Positions 1 through 5,867 of a DNA stretch of 6,478 bases are shown here, piece after piece. The DNA comes from Anaerolineaceae bacterium (lineage in GTDB: Bacteria; Chloroflexota; Anaerolineae; 4572-78), in assembly GCA_024762375.1 (NCBI GenBank), contig JANTHQ010000111.1:1-6478 (forward strand), read 5' to 3'. How positions within the stretch are numbered: the first letter of the stretch is position 1; each line of letters starts with the position of its first letter. Position numbers and translations under genes: made by a program. Below the pieces are notes generated by a model. The model was not told where the DNA came from. It did not search any database and saw nothing but the letters and a program-made list of their open reading frames with translations.

Positions 1-1982
1 TGCCGGTAAAATTCGATTTGACCGGCGTTATACCATGCGCCGCTGTCCACCAGCAGGATGGTCGGGGCGGGGGCGAGCGAAAAATCGCGGATGGTGTTTC
101 CGCCCACCGAGACGGGCACGGCGGCGGCGTGCGCCACTCGATGCCCCCACGCGGTGACGGTCAGCGTGTAACTTCCGGCGGGCAGCGCCAGCGAAAAATT
201 GCCGTGTGCGGTTGCGGTGACGGGCGTATTTTCCACCGTGATGGTGGCAGTCAGCGGCGTGCCCGTCCCCGATTCGGTGATTTGCCCGCTGATGTTACCG
301 GTGGGCAAGGGGGTCAGCGCGAAATTTTCAGTGATGACCGTGCCCGTCACCACCGAAATGCCGCTGTGCGTCTGCGATTCAAACCCGAAAGCGGCGGCGG
401 TCACATCATAATCGCCCGCCAGCACCCCCCGCCGAAATGTGCCATCGGCGGCGATGGCGGTGGTCGCGATCAGCCCGCTGTGTCGCGGGGCGAATGTCAC
501 CGTGCCGAACCCGACCGGCGCGGCGGTGGTGGCATTGGTCACCCGACCGGTCACCGTCCCGGCATTCAGCGCGAGTTCGACTGCCGCCAATGAATCAATT
601 CTGCCCCAGCCGTAATTATTGTTGGGGATGGAATTGCCCAGCGCCAGCGCAGTTTCGGTCAGAATGCGGCGTGCATCGGTGAAAACCAGTGCGGGATTGG
701 CGGCTTTCATCAGCGCGATGGTTCCCGCCACATGTGGCGCAGCCATCGATGTGCCATTGTATGCGCCAAACGTGCCGCCCGGCAGTGCCGAAACCACATT
801 CACCCCCGGCGCAGACACATCCGGTTTGACGACCCCGAACGGCGACGGACCGCGCCCGGAAAAATAGGCAATCAGGTCATCGATATCGGTCGCGCCAACA
901 GCCAGCGCATCGGGATAACTGCCCGGCGCGCCGACTGTGCCCGCCGCCGAACCACTGTTTCCCGCCGAAAAAACGGCGATGATGCCCGCCGCATTCAAAT
1001 TGGCAATATCGGTGGTGAACGCTTCGGTGCCACCGTCGCCGTTTGACCATGAATTGTTGACCACATCCGGCGCGAGCGCGGGGTCGCCATTGGGGGCGAG
1101 CACCCATTCAAACGCGGCGTGCAGCCAACTTTCCGCCGCCTGCCCATTGCTATTGAACGCCCGCACCGCAATCCAGCGCGCCCCCGGCGCCACCCCGATG
1201 CCATCCTGCCCGACCATCGTGCCCATTGTGTGCGTGCCGTGCCCGTTGGTGTCCACCGGATAGACTGCGCCATCGCCGGTTGCATCGAACCAGTTGCCGC
1301 TGTTTTGCGGCGGCACGGTATCGTTGATATAACCGCGATAGCGCGTTTTCAGCGCGGGATGCAGATAATCCACCCCGGTATCAATGTTGGCGACGACCAC
1401 CCCATCGCCGGTGACGCCCAGCGTTTGCCACACCTCCGGCGCGCCGATTTTTTCGATGCCCCATTCGAGCGTGCCGGGCGTGCGTCCAATTTCCGCTGCC
1501 GAAAACGGCGGCAGGGTGATGGTTTCATCCGGGCGGATGCGCGCCACATCGGGACGCTGCGCCAGCGAGACCAGCGTTTCGCTGGAAACGGATGCCGCCA
1601 CCGCGTTCACAATCCACAGCGGGCGAATATCGGCGGCATTACCGCGCGCGGCAGCGGCAGACAATTCGGCGCGCACACCGGCTTGACTCGCCTCGGCGGT
1701 GGCTTGCAGCGTTTGCCGAACCGTATTGCGACGAGTCAGCGCATCGGTGCCAGCCGGAAATCGCGGCAGCACCGGTTGGGTTTCCATCTCGATGATGACC
1801 GATGTGCGGGTGTTTTCTGTGGTTATGATATGGAGCAGGCGCGGGTCGATTTTGGCGCGCGCCGCCACCGAAAGTTGGGGCGCGGGCGGGGGCGGTTCGG
1901 CGCGGGAAAGGCTCAATCCGGCGAACAGTGCCATCGCCATCGCAAAAATCATCACAGCGGATATACGGGATAGTTTCATCAT
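1..1982 (-). CDS. Secreted subtilisin-like serine protease (S8, bacillopeptidase F-like), C-terminus cut by window edge
   Basis: This is an extracellular endopeptidase; 660 codons are visible and the frame stays open to the left edge. Numbering from the ATG at 1982, residues 1-28 form a signal peptide (Lys3 and Arg6, hydrophobic core, cleavage likely after Ser-Arg-Ala). Residues about 40-155 resemble the propeptide of bacillopeptidase F-type enzymes. The catalytic domain spans about 172-472, with Asp201 in NIDTGVDYLHP, His248 in NGHGTHTMG, oxyanion Asn342 in SAGNSG and Ser412 in NGTSMAAPHVAG, so it should be active. Two carboxypeptidase-regulatory-like beta-sandwich repeats follow (about 476-558 and 561-638), then TILLVDSGAWYN, the start of a further domain. 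No cysteine occurs in the visible part, as is common in exported proteins. Tandem ATGs lie at 1982 and 1979. The purine stretch GAGAAAG sits 3 or 6 bases upstream of them, so 1979 is equally possible. The gene is divergent from the aldo/keto reductase. Family assignment is firm; the substrate is unknown. Confidence 0.95.
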   Translation of the reverse strand, partial: MMKLSRISAVMIFAMAMALFAGLSLSRAEPPPPAPQLSVAARAKIDPRLLHIITTENTRTSVIIEMETQPVLPRFPAGTDALTRRNTVRQTLQATAEASQAGVRAELSAAAARGNAADIRPLWIVNAVAASVSSETLVSLAQRPDVARIRPDETITLPPFSAAEIGRTPGTLEWGIEKIGAPEVWQTLGVTGDGVVVANIDTGVDYLHPALKTRYRGYINDTVPPQNSGNWFDATGDGAVYPVDTNGHGTHTMGTMVGQDGIGVAPGARWIAVRAFNSNGQAAESWLHAAFEWVLAPNGDPALAPDVVNNSWSNGDGGTEAFTTDIANLNAAGIIAVFSAGNSGSAAGTVGAPGSYPDALAVGATDIDDLIAYFSGRGPSPFGVVKPDVSAPGVNVVSALPGGTFGAYNGTSMAAPHVAGTIALMKAANPALVFTDARRILTETALALGNSIPNNNYGWGRIDSLAAVELALNAGTVTGRVTNATTAAPVGFGTVTFAPRHSGLIATTAIAADGTFRRGVLAGDYDVTAAAFGFESQTHSGISVVTGTVITENFALTPLPTGNISGQITESGTGTPLTATITVENTPVTATAHGNFSLALPAGSYTLTVTAWGHRVAHAAAVPVSVGGNTIRDFSLAPAPTILLVDSGAWYNAGQIEFYR

Positions 1983-2060
1983 ACGCTTTCTCGTTTCAGA
2001 CAGTTTATGCTATCATTTGATTGTAGCGTTAAAATTGAAACAGCAAAATGGAGGAGAATG
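1983..2060. promoter_or_regulatory. Divergent intergenic region between the protease and aldo/keto reductase genes
   Basis: This 78-base AT-richer gap must hold the promoters for both flanking genes. On the plus strand TATCAT at 2011-2016 matches the -10 consensus at five of six positions, but no good -35 lies at the right distance. On the minus strand TACAAT (2025-2020) also matches five of six, again with a poor -35. If both are real, the two promoters overlap and could interfere with each other. These assignments rest on short matches only; a regulator or an alternative sigma factor could be involved. Confidence 0.35.
2050..2056 (+). promoter_or_regulatory. Shine-Dalgarno sequence of the aldo/keto reductase gene
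   Basis: GGAGGAG precedes two adjacent ATG codons at 2058 and 2061. The GGAGG core (2050-2054) is 6 bases from the ATG at 2061 but only 3 from the one at 2058. This decides the start in favour of 2061 and against the in-frame ATG at 2007, which would place this site inside the coding region. Confidence 0.8.
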
Positions 2061-3044
2061 ATGGAGTATCGCACATTTGGGCGAACCGGCTGGCAGGTGT
2101 CGGCGGTGGGATTCGGCGCGTGGGCAATCGGTGGGGCATGGGGGCACGTCAGCGAAACCGATGCGCTCGATGCGCTGCGCACCGCGATTGACCACGGCGT
2201 CAATTTTATCGACACCGCAGATGTGTATGGCGACGGGCGCAGTGAGCGGCTGATTGCACAGGTTTTGAAAGAACGGCCCGAAGAAATTCATGTGGTCACC
2301 AAAGCCGGGCGGCGGCTCGACCCGCATGTGGCGGCGGGATATAACCGCGAAAATCTGACCGCATTTGTGGAACGCAGCCTGAAAAATCTGGCGGTGGATG
2401 CGCTCGATTTGGTGCAATTGCACTGCCCGCCCACCGAAGTCTATTACATGCCGGAGGTGTTCGGCGTGATGGATGATTTGGTGCAGGCGGGGAAAATTCG
2501 GCATTATGGCGTGAGTGTGGAAAAAGTGGAAGAAGCCATCAAAGCAATTGAATATCCCAACGTGAAAAGCGTGCAAATCATTTTCAATATTTTCCGCCAG
2601 CGTCCTGCCGACCTCTTTTTCGATTTGGCGAAAAAGAAAAATGTGGCGATTCTGGCCCGGGTGCCGCTTGCCAGCGGATTGCTGACCGGAAAAATGACCC
2701 GCGAAACAACGTTTTCCGCCGACGACCACCGCAATTTCAATCGGCACGGCGAGGCGTTCGATGTCGGCGAAACATTCGCCGGGGTGGATTTTGAAACCGG
2801 ACTGTCGGCTGTGGAGGAAATTCGCCCGCTGGTTCCCGCCGGAATGACGATGGCGCAATTCGCGCTGCGCTGGATTTTGATGTTCGATGCGGTGAGCACG
2901 GTTATCCCCGGTGCGAAAAATCGCCGGCAGGCAGAAGATAACGCCCGCGCTGCCGATTTCCCCCCGTTCAGCGATGAAACGATGGCGAAACTTCGCGCGC
3001 TGTATGATGAAAAAATCAAGCCGCAGGTGCATCAGCGCTGGTAG
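2061..3044 (+). CDS. Aldo/keto reductase family oxidoreductase
   Basis: This is a 327-residue cytoplasmic NADPH-dependent carbonyl reductase of the aldo/keto reductase superfamily, a (beta/alpha)8 barrel of normal family length. The catalytic tetrad is visible: Asp51 and Tyr56 in FIDTADVYGDGRSE, Lys81 in VVTKAGR and His121 in VQLHCP. The cofactor-binding C-terminal part carries VIPGAKNRRQAEDN (281-294), which matches the usual IPG-x-x-N/R-x-x-Q-x-x-x-N pattern. The N-terminus EYRTFGRTGWQVSAVGFGAW is typical for the family. The protein ends in HQRW, an ending I associate with uncharacterised bacterial members. The start is set by the Shine-Dalgarno site at 2050-2056. The next gene follows after 11 bases with its own ribosome site, so the two are probably cotranscribed. 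The substrate cannot be read from the sequence; likely roles are aldehyde or ketone detoxification or sugar metabolism. Confidence 0.95.
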   Translation: MEYRTFGRTGWQVSAVGFGAWAIGGAWGHVSETDALDALRTAIDHGVNFIDTADVYGDGRSERLIAQVLKERPEEIHVVTKAGRRLDPHVAAGYNRENLTAFVERSLKNLAVDALDLVQLHCPPTEVYYMPEVFGVMDDLVQAGKIRHYGVSVEKVEEAIKAIEYPNVKSVQIIFNIFRQRPADLFFDLAKKKNVAILARVPLASGLLTGKMTRETTFSADDHRNFNRHGEAFDVGETFAGVDFETGLSAVEEIRPLVPAGMTMAQFALRWILMFDAVSTVIPGAKNRRQAEDNARAADFPPFSDETMAKLRALYDEKIKPQVHQRW

Positions 3045-3045
3045 T

Positions 3046-3050
3046 GGAGG
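3046..3050 (+). promoter_or_regulatory. Shine-Dalgarno sequence of the NmrA-like gene
   Basis: GGAGG begins one base after the TAG stop of the aldo/keto reductase gene (3042-3044) and lies 5 bases before the ATG at 3056. This supports ATG 3056 over the in-frame GTG at 3044, which overlaps the stop codon and lies upstream of the site. The closeness to the preceding stop suggests that ribosomes finishing the first gene may help start the second. Confidence 0.8.
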
Positions 3051-3055
3051 CGAAA

Positions 3056-3916
3056 ATGATTTTGGTCACAGGTGCGGCGGGAAAAACGGGAAAAGCAATC
3101 GTACGGCAATTGGCGGCAGAGGGGCACGCTGTGCGGGCGATGGTTCGGCGGGCGGAACAGCAGGCGGAATTGCGTCAACTGGGTGCGACAGAAACGCCGG
3201 TCGGCGATTTGGAACACGCGGCGGATGTGTCGGCGGCGGTGCACGGTGTACGAGCCGTGTACCATATTTGTCCAAACATGCACCCGCGCGAATTTTCCAT
3301 CGGCAAAACCATCATTGATGCGGCGGCGCAGGCGGGGGTGGGGCATTTCGTGTATCACTCGGTGCTGCACCCGCAGGTGGCAGAAATGCCCCATCACTGG
3401 GAGAAAATGCGGGTGGAAGGTTATCTTTTTCAATCCGGCGTGCCGTTTACCATCGTCCAACCGGCGGCGTATATGCAAAATGTACTGGCGCACCGGCAGC
3501 GAATTTCGGTGGACGGCGTGTACCCCGTGCCGTACAGTGCCGGTACGCGGCTGGGCATGGTTGATTTGGCAGATGTGGCGGCGGCTGTGGCGGCGATTTT
3601 CTCTGCGCCGGAATCGCACGTCGGCGGCACATACGAATTGGCAACCGATGAGCGGCTATCGCAAACGGAGGTGGCGGCCGTGCTGAGCGAATCGCTGGGA
3701 CGGACGGTGCGGGTTGAACAGCAATCACTTTTGGCATGGGAAGCGCAGGCCCGCGCCGCCGGGTTGGGGGAATATCAGATTGAAACGCTGCTGAAGATGT
3801 TTCGCTATTATGACCGGTTCGGATTTTGGGGAAACGGTCGGGTGCTGACGTGGCTTTTGGGTAAACCGCCAACCACTTTCACGGAATTTGTCTATAACTA
3901 TTTTCATATGAACTGA
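3056..3916 (+). CDS. NAD(P)H-binding atypical short-chain dehydrogenase (NmrA/quinone oxidoreductase-like)
   Basis: This 286-residue protein has an N-terminal Rossmann fold. The nucleotide-binding motif is VTGAAGKTG (4-12), a GxxGxxG form used by atypical short-chain dehydrogenases. Two arginines after the second strand (VRAMVRR, 31-32) suggest a preference for NADP(H). The region FVYHSVLHP (98-106) followed by HHWEKMRVEGYL (113-124) and GVPFTIVQPAAYMQN is typical of the NmrA/HSCARG/triphenylmethane reductase/QorB-like group. The classical YxxxK catalytic pair is not apparent, so the protein could be a reductase or a redox-sensing NADPH-binding regulator. The C-terminal part (about 190-286) is the helical substrate-binding region. 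It lies 11 bases downstream of the aldo/keto reductase gene in the same direction, so a shared role in handling reactive carbonyls or quinones is a reasonable guess. No clear intrinsic terminator follows. Confidence 0.9.
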   Translation: MILVTGAAGKTGKAIVRQLAAEGHAVRAMVRRAEQQAELRQLGATETPVGDLEHAADVSAAVHGVRAVYHICPNMHPREFSIGKTIIDAAAQAGVGHFVYHSVLHPQVAEMPHHWEKMRVEGYLFQSGVPFTIVQPAAYMQNVLAHRQRISVDGVYPVPYSAGTRLGMVDLADVAAAVAAIFSAPESHVGGTYELATDERLSQTEVAAVLSESLGRTVRVEQQSLLAWEAQARAAGLGEYQIETLLKMFRYYDRFGFWGNGRVLTWLLGKPPTTFTEFVYNYFHMN

Positions 3917-3924
3917 ACAAATTT

Positions 3925-3953
3925 TTTACGAGACACTCAAAAAAGGCTATAAT
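3925..3953 (+). promoter_or_regulatory. Probable sigma-70-type promoter of the histidine kinase gene
   Basis: A perfect TATAAT at 3948-3953 is preceded by TTTACG at 3925-3930 (four of six matches to TTGACA) with an ideal 17-base spacer. Transcription would start near 3960, about 30 bases before the ATG at 3992. This suggests that the kinase is transcribed independently of the oxidoreductase pair upstream, although read-through from that pair is not excluded. Confidence 0.65.
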
Positions 3954-3955
3954 TA

Positions 3956-3971
3956 ACCACCTTTCTGTGGT
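3956..3971. repeat. Short inverted repeat at the predicted transcription start
   Basis: ACCAC (3956-3960) and GTGGT (3967-3971) form a perfect 5-bp inverted repeat with a 6-base gap, sitting just downstream of the -10 element. It could be an operator half-site pair or a small hairpin in the 5' leader. A T-run at 3977-3981 follows after 5 bases, so a weak terminator for the upstream pair is a third option. A 5-bp arm can easily arise by chance. Confidence 0.3.
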
Positions 3972-3991
3972 CTGACTTTTTGGGTGTCACT

Positions 3992-5809
3992 ATGACTTGG
4001 CAACATACACCATACACCATACCATTGCTGACTGGCGCACTGATTACGTTTCTTGCCGCATATTTTAGTTGGCGTCGGCAAAAAACGCTTTCCGGTATTG
4101 CTTTGTCTTTGCTGTTGCTATCGCTGGCGGTGTGGGCGGCGGGCTATGCGCTGCAACTCGCCGGCGCAGATGAAGCCACGAAAGTATTTGGCCGCAATAT
4201 CAAAAATTTGGGTGTTGTGCCGGTGGCAACCCTGTGGCTGGTGACGGTATTGCAGTATACGGGCTATCGGCGTTGGCTCACACCCAAAGTTATTGCTATT
4301 TTGGCCATTGAGCCGATTACCGGCTATATCATTTCCCAAACCAACAATTGGCATCATTTTTTCGAGCGCAGTTCGGAATTGGTTTATAATGGCACCATCT
4401 TTTTGCGGGTGGTAAATTACGGCTGGTGGTTCTGGTTTAACACCATCTATTCGTATATATTGTTCATTGCCAGTACCATTTTGCTCATCCACACATTTTT
4501 GCGTGCCCAACGTTTGTACCGTCGCCAAATCCTCACGCTGCTGGCGTTTTCGCTCATTCCGTGGGCCGGAAACGCATTTTATGTTTCGAAATTGGTGCTA
4601 AATTGGGGAAAAACGCCCATCCCCGATGTGACGCCATTTTTGTTTGTCATTGGGGGATTGGTGGTATTTTGGGGCACAATGCGCTATCAGTTGATGGATA
4701 TCGTGCCCATTGCCCGCGATACCATCATCAACAATATGCGCAACGGAGTAATGGTGCTGGATACCCGCGGGCACATTATTGACCTGAATCCGATTGCAGA
4801 AACCATCATCGGATTTCATGAGCAGGATATGGTCGGGCAACGGGCTACAATTTACCTGCCGCTGTGGACAGAATTGGTGCAGGCGTTGGAACGCGGTTTT
4901 GAAACACAGGGCGAACAGGTGATGGTGATTGATGGCGACACGCGCTATTTTGAGTGGCGGGTTTCGCCCATTTTTGAGCAAGGGAATGTACTCATTGGGT
5001 GGGTGGTGGTTTTTCGAGATACAACCCGCCAAAAGCAATCGCAGGCGGCCCTGCAACTCTCGAATGAGCAATTGCGCACTGAAATTATCCGTCGCGAACA
5101 ACTGATCAACGAGCTGGACGCATTTTCTCACACGGTGGCGCACGATTTGAAAAATCCGCTCAGCATTATTATCGGTTATGTGGATGTGCTGTTGCTGGAA
5201 TTGTCTGAAATGGGCGCATCGGAATCTCAAGTGGCGCATGCTCAAAAAATTGACCAGACAGCCCGAAAGATGGGGCACATCATCGATGAATTATTGCTGA
5301 TGGCTACAATTCGGCAAGAGGATGTCAGTTTGGTTCCGGTGGACACGGCGCAACTCGTATCGCAGGCGCAGCGACGGTTAACCACACTCATCACCCAGCG
5401 GCAGGCGACAATCATTTTGCCGGATGAATGGCATGTTGCACTGGGGTATGCGCCCTGGGTTGAAGAGATTTGGGAAAATCTACTCAGCAATGCCATAAAA
5501 TACGGCGGCACACCGCCCGTTATAACACTGTCTTCCACACTGGAAAACGGCTATGTGTGGTTTTGGGTGTCAGACAACGGGCGCGGATTATCGCCGGATG
5601 TTTGTGAAACGATTTTTGATGAACACCACCAACAAAAAACCCGAACCGGCCATGGGTTGGGACTTTCAATCGTTCGCCGCATCGCCGAAAAACATGGTGG
5701 CCGAGTGCGGGCTAAAAACAAACCCGCCCCCGAATCAGGCTGCATGTTCGGGTTTTCATTGCCTGCTGTGCCACAAAAAACCGAAACCCAACCGGCAGAA
5801 GTGACGTAA
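3992..5809 (+). CDS. Membrane sensor histidine kinase with seven-helix N-terminal region and PAS domain
   Basis: This 605-residue sensor kinase autophosphorylates on histidine and should pass the phosphate to a response regulator. Seven hydrophobic segments (about 11-27, 33-55, 73-89, 98-115, 151-170, 179-197, 212-229) match the HisKA_7TM type of sensing region. A PAS domain follows (about 243-345, NGVMVLDTRGHIIDLNPIAE), then a probable coiled coil (346-375). The dimerisation domain has the H-box SHTVAHDLKNPLS with phospho-acceptor His384. The ATPase domain shows the N-box NLLSNAIKYGG (Asn500), G1 SDNGRGL (Asp528), F-box IFDE and G2 GHGLGLSI (553-560), so it looks catalytically complete. The ATG at 3992 is chosen because it follows a weak GGGTG ribosome site by 5 bases; an in-frame TTG at 3980 is less likely. 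No response regulator lies in the window, so the partner and signal are unknown. Codon choice is visibly more AT-rich than in the protease gene. Confidence 0.95.
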   Translation: MTWQHTPYTIPLLTGALITFLAAYFSWRRQKTLSGIALSLLLLSLAVWAAGYALQLAGADEATKVFGRNIKNLGVVPVATLWLVTVLQYTGYRRWLTPKVIAILAIEPITGYIISQTNNWHHFFERSSELVYNGTIFLRVVNYGWWFWFNTIYSYILFIASTILLIHTFLRAQRLYRRQILTLLAFSLIPWAGNAFYVSKLVLNWGKTPIPDVTPFLFVIGGLVVFWGTMRYQLMDIVPIARDTIINNMRNGVMVLDTRGHIIDLNPIAETIIGFHEQDMVGQRATIYLPLWTELVQALERGFETQGEQVMVIDGDTRYFEWRVSPIFEQGNVLIGWVVVFRDTTRQKQSQAALQLSNEQLRTEIIRREQLINELDAFSHTVAHDLKNPLSIIIGYVDVLLLELSEMGASESQVAHAQKIDQTARKMGHIIDELLLMATIRQEDVSLVPVDTAQLVSQAQRRLTTLITQRQATIILPDEWHVALGYAPWVEEIWENLLSNAIKYGGTPPVITLSSTLENGYVWFWVSDNGRGLSPDVCETIFDEHHQQKTRTGHGLGLSIVRRIAEKHGGRVRAKNKPAPESGCMFGFSLPAVPQKTETQPAEVT

Positions 5810-5830
5810 ATTTACCATTGAAATTCGAGC

Positions 5831-5867
5831 AAAATGCACCGACGCGGTTAATGGTCGGTGCGTTTTT
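5831..5867. terminator. Bidirectional intrinsic terminator between convergent genes
   Basis: GCACCGAC (5836-5843) and GTCGGTGC (5854-5861) form a perfect 8-bp stem with a 10-base loop. The stem is flanked by AAAA at 5831-5834 and TTTTT at 5863-5867, so each strand reads hairpin then T-tract. It ends transcription of the kinase gene (stop 5807-5809) and of the DUF1338 gene. The TAA stop of the latter (5850-5848) lies in the loop, and its last sense codons before the final His (Arg-Thr-Asp) form one arm. Confidence 0.85.

Noticed and set aside
1119..1973. Long plus-strand open frame (284 codons), with others at 18-593 and 732-1046
   Set aside because: These lie antisense to the protease gene, which has an intact catalytic triad and signal peptide. 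The translations are rich in Arg, His and Gly without any domain, as expected for the reverse of a GC-rich gene.
2013..3032. 339-codon minus-strand open frame covering almost the whole aldo/keto reductase gene
   Set aside because: It mirrors a gene with a complete catalytic tetrad and a strong Shine-Dalgarno. Its His- and Arg-rich translation resembles no family, so it is a by-product of codon bias.
3032..3619. Minus-strand (195 codons) and second plus-strand (3072-3686) open frames over the NmrA-like gene
   Set aside because: Both overlap a gene with a clear Rossmann motif and a good ribosome site, and neither shows a recognisable domain or its own start signals.
4006..4025. Short tandem repeat of ACACCAT/ACCAT near the kinase start
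   Set aside because: It is only about 20 bases long, lies inside the coding sequence (His-Thr-Pro-Tyr-Thr-Ile-Pro), and does not extend further, so it is probably chance.
4598..5278. 226-codon minus-strand open frame inside the kinase gene
   Set aside because: It is antisense to the PAS and HisKA coding region, which has conserved motifs throughout; the reverse translation has none.
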